Positions 1 through 8,810 of a DNA stretch of 64,000 nt are shown piece by piece. Every line of letters begins with the position of its first letter. Position 1 is the first letter of the stretch. The stretch comes from an uncultured Saprospiraceae bacterium (lineage in GTDB: Bacteria > Bacteroidota > Bacteroidia > Chitinophagales > Saprospiraceae). The DNA is taken from NCBI GenBank assembly GCA_938015435.1, contig CALLPN010000005.1:1-64000 (forward strand), in the 5' to 3' direction. The translations under genes were made by a program, and so were the position numbers. Below the pieces are notes generated by a model that was not told where the DNA came from, made no database searches, and was given only the letters and a program-made list of their open reading frames with translations.

Positions 1-933
1 GCAGATAACCTTATGGCTGGAGACATTACATTATCAGGATCAGTAGGAGAAAATACACAATGGATCGTGACAGATGATCAAGGAATGATCTTAGGGCTTC
101 CACCAATGCCATCAGCAGTAGATTTTGATGGCGCCGGAGTAGGCACATGCTTAGTATGGCACTTAAGTTACTATGGAGACATAGTAGGATTAGAAGCCGG
201 AGCTAGTGCCAATGATCTAGAAGGGTGTTTTTCACTTTCTAACTCTATATCAGTGAATAGAATTGATTGCGGTACAGCAGGAATTTCTGGAGGTACACTC
301 GAAGGTGGACCATTCACGTTCTGTGTAGATGGCGAAGCAGATAACGTATCTGGAATCACACTCGACGGTAATACAGGAATGAACAACCAATGGATAGTGA
401 CTGACGAATTAGGAACGATCTTAGGACTTCCACCAATGCCAGGCGCAGTTAATTTTGATGAAGCTGGAGCAGGAGTTTGTTTGATCTGGAATGTAAGTTA
501 TGATGGAGCGATCACAGGCTTAGAAGCGGGTATGAACGCTAATGATCTTATGGGAGACTTCGGATTATCTAATTCAATCGCAGTTACAAGAAACGGTGCA
601 GAAGGAGGAACCTTAGCAGGTGGTCCATTTGAGTTCTGCGTAGGAGATGGAATGGCAGATAACCTTATGGCTGGAGACATTATATTATCAGGTGCAGTAG
701 GAGAAAACACACAATGGATAGTAACAGATGATCAAGGAAATATATTAGGCTTACCACCAATGCCATCAGCAGTAGATTTTGATGGAGCGGGAGTAGGTAC
801 ATGTTTAGTATGGCACTTAAGTTATTATGGCGATATAGTAGGATTAGAAGCCGGAGCTAGTGCCAATGATCTAGAAGGATGTTTTTCACTTTCTAATTCT
901 ATATCAGTGAACAGGATTGATTGCGGTACGGCG
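1..933 (+). repeat. Three tandem in-frame protein-coding repeats
   Basis: Units start at bases 1, 337 and 655, giving lengths of 336 nt and 318 nt and a third unit of about 280 nt before the lamin-tail domain. Units 1 and 3 are nearly identical in protein (about three replacements: T to I, S to A, M to N) but differ at about 25 bases, mostly third positions. Unit 2 is clearly diverged in protein. More units probably lie upstream of the window. Confidence 0.9.
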
Positions 934-1656
934 GAAGCAGTAATCGTAATCAACGAAATAAATGATAACGATGAAGTAGAGATCACTAATACAGGTTCTG
1001 CGAGTTTAGATATTAGTAATTACTGGTTATGTGACTTCCCAGCGTATTCGCAATTAAGTAATCTTGTCATCGTATGTGGGGGCGACCTAGTGCTGGATCC
1101 AGGGGAAATAGTAACAGTTATGGCCGGTTTCGATATCTCTTCTGCGGATGGAGAAATGGGTTTGTATACTACTAATAGTTTTGGCAGTTCAAGTGCGATG
1201 ATTGATTATGTTGAATGGGGTAGTACAGGACATACAAGATCTTCAGTTGCTGTAGGTGCTGGGATCTGGAGTACAGGTGATTTCGTCAATGCTTTTGCGG
1301 CTAGTAATAGCTTGGAGTATGACGGAGGAGGGGATAGTTCTTCAGATTGGTCAGAAGATGTAGCTTCACCATGTATGGATAATTTTACGACTAATATTGG
1401 CGAAGTTTCATACCGTATTTTCCCTAACCCAACTAGTGAAAGTATTGCTATTCAATTCACAGAATTTACGGAGCAAGAATCTAATATTGATATCTATGAT
1501 GCAATGGGAAATAGAGTACAAAGTACGAATCACAATATGAGAGACGGATCAACGAAGATGATGAATGTATCTCATTATAGAGGAGGCGCATACTTTATAA
1601 GAGTTACTAATGGTAAGTTATTCAAAGTGCAAAGATTTATAAGATTAGGAATGTAA
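1..1656 (+). CDS. Repeat-bearing secreted surface protein, C-terminal part, T9SS sorted (5' truncated by window)
   Basis: The frame is open from the first base, so this is the C-terminal 551 residues of a longer protein; the ATG at 13 lies inside a repeat and is not the start. Three tandem repeat units begin at bases 1, 337 and 655. Each carries the motifs TQWIVTDD, LGLPPMP and ANDL and a cysteine pair, and they look like beta-sandwich surface repeats. A lamin-tail-like domain (starts INEINDNDEVEITN) covers about bases 934-1390. The last ~85 residues are a T9SS type-A sorting domain (IFPNPTSESIAI, then YFIRVTNGKLFKVQRFI). The expected fate is export through the outer membrane and attachment to the cell surface. 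Role unknown; adhesion or matrix building is a guess. A rho-independent terminator follows. Confidence 0.85.
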   Translation, partial: ADNLMAGDITLSGSVGENTQWIVTDDQGMILGLPPMPSAVDFDGAGVGTCLVWHLSYYGDIVGLEAGASANDLEGCFSLSNSISVNRIDCGTAGISGGTLEGGPFTFCVDGEADNVSGITLDGNTGMNNQWIVTDELGTILGLPPMPGAVNFDEAGAGVCLIWNVSYDGAITGLEAGMNANDLMGDFGLSNSIAVTRNGAEGGTLAGGPFEFCVGDGMADNLMAGDIILSGAVGENTQWIVTDDQGNILGLPPMPSAVDFDGAGVGTCLVWHLSYYGDIVGLEAGASANDLEGCFSLSNSISVNRIDCGTAEAVIVINEINDNDEVEITNTGSASLDISNYWLCDFPAYSQLSNLVIVCGGDLVLDPGEIVTVMAGFDISSADGEMGLYTTNSFGSSSAMIDYVEWGSTGHTRSSVAVGAGIWSTGDFVNAFAASNSLEYDGGGDSSSDWSEDVASPCMDNFTTNIGEVSYRIFPNPTSESIAIQFTEFTEQESNIDIYDAMGNRVQSTNHNMRDGSTKMMNVSHYRGGAYFIRVTNGKLFKVQRFIRLGM

Positions 1657-1689
1657 GTTGGATTTTAAAATTGAGAATTTTTAATTCCT

Positions 1690-1724
1690 AGCACCATTAC
1701 ATTTATTTGTAGTGGTGCTTTTTT
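1690..1724 (+). terminator. Rho-independent terminator of the repeat protein gene
   Basis: An 11-bp stem (AGCACCATTAC pairing with GTAGTGGTGCT, one G-U pair) with an 8-nt loop is followed by TTTTTT. It lies 34 bases after the stop codon and separates this gene from the convergent transporter gene. Confidence 0.9.
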
Positions 1725-1800
1725 AATTTATCAATCCAATGATAGATAACAGAGAATTACAATTTTTTATTAACCAGTAATAAGTATAGAAGAACTAATG

Positions 1801-3105
1801 CTATTTTACTGGACGATTTTTCCTTTTGCTTCCTATTAGTAACGTACAAAAAGCTGCAACTACTAATAATACTCCAGCGAAAGTAATAGCATTTCTAGGA
1901 TCATTACCTAAGAAGTTTTTCAAAATATATCCGAATGTCAAGGTTTGAATGATCATTGGTATAACGATCATCATGTTGATGATTCCCATATACACACCGT
2001 AACGTTCTTTTGGAATGTCTTTTACAATCATCAAATAAGGGATGCCCATCATACTGGCCCAGCCTACGCCAAATCCTGTGATAGCAAAAAATAATAAATA
2101 TTTGTTAGAGATCATTGGGAATGCTAAGAATCCTACGGCAGCTAAAATAAGACAAAGAGTATGGACATATTTTGGAGTAATTTTTTTGGCAAGGCCTACC
2201 AAAAGAAAAGCCACTAGAAACGTTACAATATTATACCAACCATTTACAAGACCTGACCAGCTAACCGCTTCGCTGTATTTTTCTACATTACTCGGAGTAG
2301 CATCCCATACAGAAAGGGCAATGCTTTTTGATGAATTCTGCCAATAACAAAAAAGAGCATACCATTGAAATAGATAGACAAGAGCTAGTTGCCACATCAC
2401 TTTAGGCATGTCTTTTATGGCAGAAAAAATTTCAATTAAAGGACCTAAGACACTTCTTTTTTCACTACGTAATTTTTCTAACTCTTCTGCCGACGGTGGT
2501 ATTTCTTTGGTTTTACTCATGCTCCAAAGAATGGAGGCTATAGAGCAAAATGCACCCAAGAAAAACGAAGCATAAATCCAAGTAGGTAAAGATCCTGTTT
2601 TGCCTATAATCAAAAGTGGAAATATAAAGATAGATAGGTTCGCTAAGGTCTGACCTAATCCTGTGAAAAAACTTTGCATTTGAAAGCCTAAAGGCTGCTG
2701 TTCGTCTTCGAGCTTATCGGCAATGAGCGCGCGATATGGCTCCATAGCCGTATTGTTTCCGATATCTAATATCCAAAGTAAGCCAGCTGCCATCCATAGA
2801 GAACTACTAAACGGAAAAGCTAATAATGCGAGACTGCAAAGTATTGCGCCGATAAGAAAAAAAGGCTTCCTTCGACCAAAGCGAGGGCTCCAAGTCTTAT
2901 CACTCATTGCACCAATGATAGGTTGAACTAACAATCCTGTTACAGGCCCTGCAAGGTGCAGTATAGCAATCTTATCTGGTGCAGCACCTAAGAAGTCATA
3001 AATTGGCGTGATCGCGCTCTGTTGCAGTCCAAAACTATATTGGATACCAAAGAATCCAACATTCATGTTGAGTATCTGCCAAAAACTTAACTCAGGCTTT
3101 TTCAT
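1801..3105 (-). CDS. SLC45/GPH-type MFS sugar transporter
   Basis: A 434-residue inner-membrane protein with about 12 hydrophobic segments. It looks like a sugar:cation symporter of the SLC45/sucrose-maltose group of MFS carriers: the N-terminal half has the MFS loop motif around SDKTWSPRFGRRKPFFLIGA, and the start region FFGIQYSFGLQQS resembles bacterial maltose/sucrose permeases of this group. It is the last gene of a reverse-strand run (TonB receptor, glycosidase, kinase, transporter), 36 bases after the kinase. In that context it should move the sugar delivered by the outer-membrane receptor into the cytoplasm. Sucrose, maltose or another alpha-glucoside is possible; the exact substrate cannot be read from sequence. 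Confidence 0.85.
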   Translation of the reverse strand: MKKPELSFWQILNMNVGFFGIQYSFGLQQSAITPIYDFLGAAPDKIAILHLAGPVTGLLVQPIIGAMSDKTWSPRFGRRKPFFLIGAILCSLALLAFPFSSSLWMAAGLLWILDIGNNTAMEPYRALIADKLEDEQQPLGFQMQSFFTGLGQTLANLSIFIFPLLIIGKTGSLPTWIYASFFLGAFCSIASILWSMSKTKEIPPSAEELEKLRSEKRSVLGPLIEIFSAIKDMPKVMWQLALVYLFQWYALFCYWQNSSKSIALSVWDATPSNVEKYSEAVSWSGLVNGWYNIVTFLVAFLLVGLAKKITPKYVHTLCLILAAVGFLAFPMISNKYLLFFAITGFGVGWASMMGIPYLMIVKDIPKERYGVYMGIINMMIVIPMIIQTLTFGYILKNFLGNDPRNAITFAGVLLVVAAFCTLLIGSKRKNRPVK

Positions 3106-3141
3106 CGTTGTTCGTTTTTCAAATCAGAGTTTTACAAAAAA

Positions 3142-3792
3142 CTATAAAAGTTTATAGTTTGTACCTATAATGTAATCTGCATCGTTAATCATGCGCCTAA
3201 CTATTTTATGTTCTATTTCCAGAATAGATTCAATGAGCGGTTCGTGATTTTCTCTGGTTCTTTTTATCCGGTTTTCCAAGGTGTCTTTGTAGTTTCTTCT
3301 TAAAAATACTTTCAAATCCAATTTGTCCAGAAGAAAGGAATATACTCCTTCGATTATTATTACATCAACGATATTTAAGTTTATCGATCGAGTGCTGAAA
3401 CTATTATCTTCATAACTTACTATAGGTACATTTATTTCTTTAGTATTCATTACAAAGGACGATAAATGCTCATTAAGTTTTTTAATATCTACTTCCTGTG
3501 GTCCTACATGATCTAACGATATTGTTCGTTGCGCATGATTGTCTTTTGGAGGTAATTTAAAGTAAGAGTCCATGTGAAGTATAATACTTCTAACTCCAAT
3601 ATGGGCAAGCTCTTTTTTGAGGCAATATGCCGTCGTCGATTTGCCACTACCTGATTCACCTCCAATAGCTATTATTGATTTTTTGTTTGTAAGTGTCTCT
3701 TCTTCAATTATTCTTTGACATAGATCTTTGGCCAAGTGGTAGTACTCGGTTTTGATGCTTAGTTCTTCTATGATATTTAATTTGTCAGACAT
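3142..3792 (-). CDS. Uridine kinase/phosphoribulokinase-fold P-loop kinase
   Basis: 216 residues. A Walker A motif GESGSGKST lies at residues 45-53 and a DSYF motif at 75-78 follows the second strand, as in the uridine kinase/phosphoribulokinase/pantothenate kinase group. The family would suggest nucleoside phosphorylation. The setting argues otherwise: the gene starts 4 bases after the glycosidase stop and is followed by a sugar symporter. I infer a kinase acting on a product of sugar cleavage (a sugar or a glycerate-like acid), but substrate residues cannot be identified by eye. Uridine kinase remains the default database name and may be wrong here. Confidence 0.7.
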   Translation of the reverse strand: MSDKLNIIEELSIKTEYYHLAKDLCQRIIEEETLTNKKSIIAIGGESGSGKSTTAYCLKKELAHIGVRSIILHMDSYFKLPPKDNHAQRTISLDHVGPQEVDIKKLNEHLSSFVMNTKEINVPIVSYEDNSFSTRSINLNIVDVIIIEGVYSFLLDKLDLKVFLRRNYKDTLENRIKRTRENHEPLIESILEIEHKIVRRMINDADYIIGTNYKLL

Positions 3793-3796
3793 TAAT

Positions 3797-4945
3797 TTAT
3801 AAGAATTCTATATTATCTATTTTGTTTTTGATTGCATAGCAAAGAAATAATATTCCCGTTGCTGTATAGCATAATTCTTTCGTTCCATTAGGCTCTTGAG
3901 TGTCGCCAGTTAGGTACTCATCAAAATTAAAATTTTCTAATGAGTTTAATATATCGAATGTTAGCTTCGATAAGTGATCAAGTTCTTCATTTCGGTTATG
4001 TTTTTTGAGTGCTAAAGCATACCATCCAAGCCATATAAACCAAATGCCCCCATTGTGAAAATGGAATGGTTTATTTCTAAATTCAAACAAATGGAAGTTT
4101 GAAACCTCTTCCCATTTCGGATCGTTTTCATGTACTATAGGATGAAAAGCACAGGGTAGTTTTTCTTTCGCAAGAAAGTTTTTTTCTATCCATGTAAGCG
4201 AAGCCTTATACTGAGGATTATTTATGGATATATCCAACATACCGAACAGGGTATGTGCAGCAAAATCAAAAGTAGTATTTAACTCAGCAGGAGTAAAAGT
4301 ACAATTGAAGTAGCCTTTCTTTTCGTTGTAATATTTTGTTGTGATTTTTTCTCCAATGGCGACTGATTTTTCTTGCCATCCGCTATTGTCATATTGTTTG
4401 CCTAGTTTTTGTAATGCCCATGTTCTCAAAATTTGATCATAAAGAATATAACCTTCATAATTATATTCATCGGCCCAATTTCCGCCTTGTGGTACATAGA
4501 TTAGATCTTTCCCATTATATTCCAATGCGTTAAATAAATTGATAGTTGGAGTAATGTATTTTTCTGAATATCTATTTCCTTTTTCATTTAGTAAGGCAAT
4601 CGCCATTAAGTACCATGTGGCCGAATCAAACTTGGGACTCAATGTGCCAAAACTTACCTTGGTGATCACATCTTTTTCTACATGATAATTAGAAGCAATT
4701 TGACCTTCTGATCCCCTTGTTATATATAAATTTTCTATAGTAGCTCGTAACCCATCAATCAATATATGGTCATCATACAGTATTCCAGCAATTCCGACCA
4801 TTACTGCATCTCTGGTAAATACAGCACCGTAATTACTTACATTAGTACATGAAGCCTTGATACCATTTGAAGTAGTAGCTTTTCTTAGTAGATTAAGAGA
4901 TTGTTCTTTCCAGTACTCTATATTATACTTTTTTGATTGACTCAA
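3797..4945 (-). CDS. GH100-like (neutral invertase-type) glycoside hydrolase
   Basis: 382 residues, no signal peptide, so cytoplasmic. It shows the pattern of (alpha/alpha)6-barrel glycosidases, closest by eye to neutral/alkaline invertases (GH100): YGAVFTRDAV (Asp46 would be the acid), FDSATWYLM at 107-115, GGNWADE at 154-160, HNGGIW at 297-302 and a C-terminal DEY (Glu343) followed by an aromatic-rich helix, matching the WPEYYD region of invertases. It is shorter than plant members (about 450-560). Glycogen-debranching C-domain proteins share HNGG and RD motifs, so that is the main alternative. Likely role: hydrolysis of imported sucrose or a related glucoside. Operon with the kinase (4-base gap) and transporter. 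Confidence 0.65.
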   Translation of the reverse strand: MSQSKKYNIEYWKEQSLNLLRKATTSNGIKASCTNVSNYGAVFTRDAVMVGIAGILYDDHILIDGLRATIENLYITRGSEGQIASNYHVEKDVITKVSFGTLSPKFDSATWYLMAIALLNEKGNRYSEKYITPTINLFNALEYNGKDLIYVPQGGNWADEYNYEGYILYDQILRTWALQKLGKQYDNSGWQEKSVAIGEKITTKYYNEKKGYFNCTFTPAELNTTFDFAAHTLFGMLDISINNPQYKASLTWIEKNFLAKEKLPCAFHPIVHENDPKWEEVSNFHLFEFRNKPFHFHNGGIWFIWLGWYALALKKHNRNEELDHLSKLTFDILNSLENFNFDEYLTGDTQEPNGTKELCYTATGILFLCYAIKNKIDNIEFL

Positions 4946-4983
4946 TGTTATATAGATTTTAAATTGACGGAGTATAAAGTTAT

Positions 4984-5022
4984 ATATTAAAATTCGCTAT
5001 TGGGGCCTAAACCCCAATAGCG
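4984..5022 (-). terminator. Hairpin between TonB receptor and glycosidase genes
   Basis: A perfect 11-bp stem (CGCTATTGGGG at 4995-5005, CCCCAATAGCG at 5012-5022) with a 6-nt loop lies 42 bases after the receptor stop. On the reverse strand it is followed by AATTTTAATATAT, a weak T-tract. It may end most receptor transcripts or attenuate read-through into the glycosidase operon, whose start is only 50 bases further. Confidence 0.6.
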
Positions 5023-5064
5023 ACTGTGTATGATAAGTACACATGAAAACAACTATTTACTTCC

Positions 5065-7680
5065 TTAGAACATATATCTTAATGTACCTGATAATGATCT
5101 ACCAGTTATTGAACGTGCTCTAATATAATTTACTTGACCTTCTGTGATTGAACCCTCTTCTGATTCAGTAATACCAATAGTATCGAATAAGTTATTAGCA
5201 TTTAGAGTTAATGATAAACCTTTAGTTACTTCCATAGAAATGAAACCATTTACGGCCATATATCCAGGCATAACTAATTCGTTTCCATCTTGAGCAAATG
5301 CAGAAGATTGTCCAATAAGGCTTAATCCTATTGCATGGTTTCCAAAAGAATAACTTGGAATAATACTATACATTAGATCCGGTTGACGTCTTGGTGTTTT
5401 ACCTTCATTGTCACCAGAAGTAATTTCTGCTTTTGTGTATGTTACCGCACCTCTAAGGGCAAAATCACTTAATTGGTAAGATCCTTCTATTTCTAATCCT
5501 AATGCAGTATAATCATTCTCTATTACTGTTTGTGTCGTAGCTTCAAAACCACCTTCTTCAGTTGTCGCCGCATAGAATGCAGTTACAAAAAGACCACCTG
5601 ACTTGAATCTTGATTTCCATCCTAACTCACCTTGTTGGATAACATCTTTTGGATTTCCAAGAGATAAAAGCGCAGAAGCTGGATCTACTGCTCTATCAGC
5701 TTTTGCTGAGGCACCTTGACTAAATCTAGCAAAAACTGCTTGTGAACTACTCAGTGCATAGTTACCACCTAATGAATATGATAAGTAATCATAATCATAG
5801 TCGATTGGGTTTTTCTTAGCGTGATCTACTACGGCTACATTTTGTTCTACAGTTTCAATAGTACCATTGTTATTAACATCTAATGGTCCTACTGATGGAC
5901 CTGATCCATAACCATTAGCTGATCCATAATCCCATCTTAAACTTGCATCTAGCGTTAATGCGTTAGTAGCTTCTATTTCAACAGAAGCGTAAGGTGCTAT
6001 GATATCATAAGTCATGTTGTATCCTCTTTGACAACAGTTACCCCATACAGGTACTCCATATGCAAATTGTCCACTTGTACTTGCTTCTGTACCGTCAGCT
6101 AATGTGATATCTACAAGTCCAGCATTATCTCCTTCTACTTCCATTAGGTAAGAATTCCATAACCATGACATATTGATGTTTTGGTTTCCTTTGAATACTC
6201 CACCAGTAACAGTAATCTTATCATTAAAAGTCTTAGATAGACTGATATCATTCATCAAGTTGTCAAAGTTGTTAAGCTCTGTATCAAACATGTGAATCAC
6301 TTGAAGTAAATCGCCGTTAAACGCTTCACCATTATGAGCAAATGTCAAAGAAGCTCCAGTTAAATCTAAACCTGTATTATCAGCTACTGTAGTTAACATG
6401 TCAGCTGTAGTACCAAAAGCTGAAGGGAATGGAGCGATAAATCTTCCAGAGTTTCTAGCATATCTTGTTTTACTCTTAAGGTTCCATCCATTTCCGATGT
6501 CAAATGAAAATTCTGCCCCTATAGCGTTGGATCTTGGGTTCATTCCATCAGCAACGTCAGCAGTTCTTCTCTCTCCTTGTGATCCGATACCGAAGTTAGA
6601 CTGTAGAAGAACACTATGTGGAGCGTCTAATGTTGCGCTAAATCCAGGAACACTTTCCCATACAGGATCTGCGTTAGTTCCTGATACTTGGATAGGCATT
6701 GGCATATAAGCTGCGGTTCTATCATTTAATGATTTAACATAGATTCTAGCATATCCATTTTTAAATCTCTTAGTAAGGTTCGCCTTGATCTGTCCACCTT
6801 TATTAGCAGTATAACCAGCATTTCTGATGCCTTCACCTGATCTAAAGAATCCACCTACGTGAAAGCTAACACCGTTTCCTAGTGGTGTTCCATAATCAAA
6901 ATCAGTTCTAACAGATTTGTAATCTAATCCAAAAGTAGAACCAACGCTTCCGCCTTCCACTTCTCCAGTCTTACTGATGAAGTTGATGATCCCAGCAGGT
7001 GAGTTAGATGCCATTGTTGAAGCAGATCCACCCCTGATAGCCTCTATCCTTTGTATTGATTGATCCGCTCTCAAGAAGATATCCGATGTAGCAAAGGCTA
7101 TATCACCAAACATAAATATTGGTAACCCATCTTCTTGTAATTGTAAATACTTAGATCCTCCAGCTGAAATAGGTACACCTCTTACTGTGATGTTAGTGTT
7201 ACCTTCACCTCCTGATGATTCTGATCTTATACCAGGAATAGTTCGAAAGATTTCGGCAGTGGTTCTTGGTGCAGTTTCAGCTATATCCGCAGCATTAAGT
7301 GTAGATATAGATATACTTGACTGTAACTTTGATCTTGGGTTAGCAGATCCGGTTACTACGATTTCATCAAGTCCTAAGGCATCCAGACCCATAACTAGAG
7401 TCAATGTTTGCATTTTGTCAGCAGTCAATGTGAGCTCTTGAGGCGAATAACCAACGTATGAAGCTCTAATGACTCCACCAGCCTTAAGGTTGGTTATTGT
7501 AAAATTACCATCCAAATCAGTAATAGTTCCATTACTAGGATTAGCCATATCAACTATAGACACCCCAATAAGAGCAACTCCTTCATCATCGGCGATGTTG
7601 CCATTTACCGTAACCTGTGCGTATGAATACGCTGTAGATAACACTACGAAAAGTAATAATATTAGTTTTTTGTTTTTCAT
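5065..7680 (-). CDS. TonB-dependent outer-membrane receptor of the sugar locus
   Basis: 871 residues from the preferred start at 7680, which opens directly into a signal peptide (MKNKKLILLLFVVLSTAYSYA); the upstream in-frame start at 7707 would add nine residues before it. Order: signal peptide, carboxypeptidase-regulatory-like domain (about 25-105), plug (contains LDEIVVTGS, IPGIRSESSGGEGNTNITVRG, RIEAIRGGSAS and GGSASTMASNSPAGIINF), then a beta-barrel ending in an aromatic residue (GTLRYMF). It resembles SusC-independent receptors of sucrose/maltose-type loci: no SusD gene is present. It transports a substrate across the outer membrane using TonB energy. It is transcribed away from the lacI-type gene and is the likely target of that regulator. 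Confidence 0.88.
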   Translation of the reverse strand: MKNKKLILLLFVVLSTAYSYAQVTVNGNIADDEGVALIGVSIVDMANPSNGTITDLDGNFTITNLKAGGVIRASYVGYSPQELTLTADKMQTLTLVMGLDALGLDEIVVTGSANPRSKLQSSISISTLNAADIAETAPRTTAEIFRTIPGIRSESSGGEGNTNITVRGVPISAGGSKYLQLQEDGLPIFMFGDIAFATSDIFLRADQSIQRIEAIRGGSASTMASNSPAGIINFISKTGEVEGGSVGSTFGLDYKSVRTDFDYGTPLGNGVSFHVGGFFRSGEGIRNAGYTANKGGQIKANLTKRFKNGYARIYVKSLNDRTAAYMPMPIQVSGTNADPVWESVPGFSATLDAPHSVLLQSNFGIGSQGERRTADVADGMNPRSNAIGAEFSFDIGNGWNLKSKTRYARNSGRFIAPFPSAFGTTADMLTTVADNTGLDLTGASLTFAHNGEAFNGDLLQVIHMFDTELNNFDNLMNDISLSKTFNDKITVTGGVFKGNQNINMSWLWNSYLMEVEGDNAGLVDITLADGTEASTSGQFAYGVPVWGNCCQRGYNMTYDIIAPYASVEIEATNALTLDASLRWDYGSANGYGSGPSVGPLDVNNNGTIETVEQNVAVVDHAKKNPIDYDYDYLSYSLGGNYALSSSQAVFARFSQGASAKADRAVDPASALLSLGNPKDVIQQGELGWKSRFKSGGLFVTAFYAATTEEGGFEATTQTVIENDYTALGLEIEGSYQLSDFALRGAVTYTKAEITSGDNEGKTPRRQPDLMYSIIPSYSFGNHAIGLSLIGQSSAFAQDGNELVMPGYMAVNGFISMEVTKGLSLTLNANNLFDTIGITESEEGSITEGQVNYIRARSITGRSLSGTLRYMF

Positions 7681-7759
7681 AAAGCTTTTAGTTTTAATAA
7701 GAATCAATTGGTCTGTAAACTAGGAAATGAATAATGTAAGTAATAATGGTTAATTTACG

Positions 7760-7781
7760 CAACCCGTTGCGGTACGGGTTG
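7760..7781. promoter_or_regulatory. Inverted repeat, candidate LacI-family operator
   Basis: Eight-base arms CAACCCGT (7760-7767) and ACGGGTTG (7774-7781) flank a 6-base spacer. The repeat is in the 122-base gap between the divergent receptor and regulator genes, 21 bases before the regulator ATG. It is GC-rich compared with its surroundings. A LacI-family dimer commonly binds such a palindrome; a leader hairpin is the alternative. Confidence 0.5.
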
Positions 7782-7802
7782 TTGTTCAAAAAAAATCAAA
7801 AT

Positions 7803-8810
7803 ATGAAGCGAATTACTATTAGAGACTTGGCTAAAATGCTAAATCTTTCTCCCTCTACTATATCCAGAGCACTTTCAGATCATCCAGATATCAGCGAAAA
7901 AACGAAAGAAAGGGTAAAAGAGACCGCAGAGATGTATAACTATTCAGTTAATCTACATTCGTCACTCTTTAGAAACAAAAAATCGAATCTGATTGCATTG
8001 ATTATTCCAGAGTTGAATATGTTCTACATTCCTAGTATGATTAACGCGATCAATGATTATCTACATTCTACAGATTATTCATTATTTGTTTTCATATCTA
8101 AGGATAAACTCAAGAGAGAAAGAGAAATTATTCAACAATGTATCAAATGGGCTGTCGAAGGTATTTTGATCAGCCCATCCTCAGAAACAAGAAATCTTGA
8201 TCATTTAGATTCTCTAAAGCAAGTAGGAATAAATACCGTTATTCTCGATAAGGTCTTGAAGAATGCAGAATTCCCTTCAGTTTCAATAAATAATACGAAG
8301 GCAGCATTCTCAGCCGTGGATCATCTCATAAGTAAAGGACATTCATGTATTTTAGGCATTTTTGGTAATCCTAATATAAGTATCACTAAAGAAAGGATAA
8401 GTGGTTATATCAAAGCCCATGAGGATAACGATATAGAAAGCCGTGCAGAAGATATTATTAGCATACATAATATTAACGAACTTGATTCAATATTGCCAGT
8501 CATACTCAATCACAATGTTAATATATCTGCTATATTTTCGATGTCTGATGAAATATTAGCCAAAGTATACTTTCATGTAATGAAAGTAGGTAAGCGTATC
8601 CCAGAAGATATTTCTTTAATATCTATTAGTGACGGTTTCTTTCCGCACTTGACTTACCCCAAAACAAGTTTTATTAAAGATTCAGGAAGGAAAATGGGTA
8701 AAAAGGCATGCGATCTATTGATAAAACTTATTAGCAATGAACCCACAGCAGAAATTAAACATTTAGAATTATCTACTAAACTAGTTGAATTGAATTCAGT
8801 GAAGCATTAA
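7803..8810 (+). CDS. LacI-family transcriptional regulator
   Basis: 335 residues from the ATG at 7803; the longer frame (7746) would run across the candidate operator and adds no family sequence. The N-terminal helix-turn-helix MKRITIRDLAKMLNLSPSTI with SRALSDHPDIS is typical LacI, followed by a periplasmic-binding-protein-like effector domain with ISKGHSCILGIFG and the EDISLISISDG segment. Divergent from the TonB receptor gene. It most likely represses or activates the sugar locus in response to a sugar or sugar phosphate. Its 3' end overlaps the convergent GNAT gene by 35 bases. Confidence 0.92.
   Translation: MKRITIRDLAKMLNLSPSTISRALSDHPDISEKTKERVKETAEMYNYSVNLHSSLFRNKKSNLIALIIPELNMFYIPSMINAINDYLHSTDYSLFVFISKDKLKREREIIQQCIKWAVEGILISPSSETRNLDHLDSLKQVGINTVILDKVLKNAEFPSVSINNTKAAFSAVDHLISKGHSCILGIFGNPNISITKERISGYIKAHEDNDIESRAEDIISIHNINELDSILPVILNHNVNISAIFSMSDEILAKVYFHVMKVGKRIPEDISLISISDGFFPHLTYPKTSFIKDSGRKMGKKACDLLIKLISNEPTAEIKHLELSTKLVELNSVKH

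Noticed and set aside
1..933. Direct repeats as a possible CRISPR array
   Set aside because: Units are over 300 bases, coding, in one open frame, and lack short identical repeats with unique spacers.
3142..3792. Plain housekeeping uridine kinase
   Set aside because: Possible by fold, but its position inside a sugar operon with 4-base spacing makes a catabolic role more likely; kept as an alternative.
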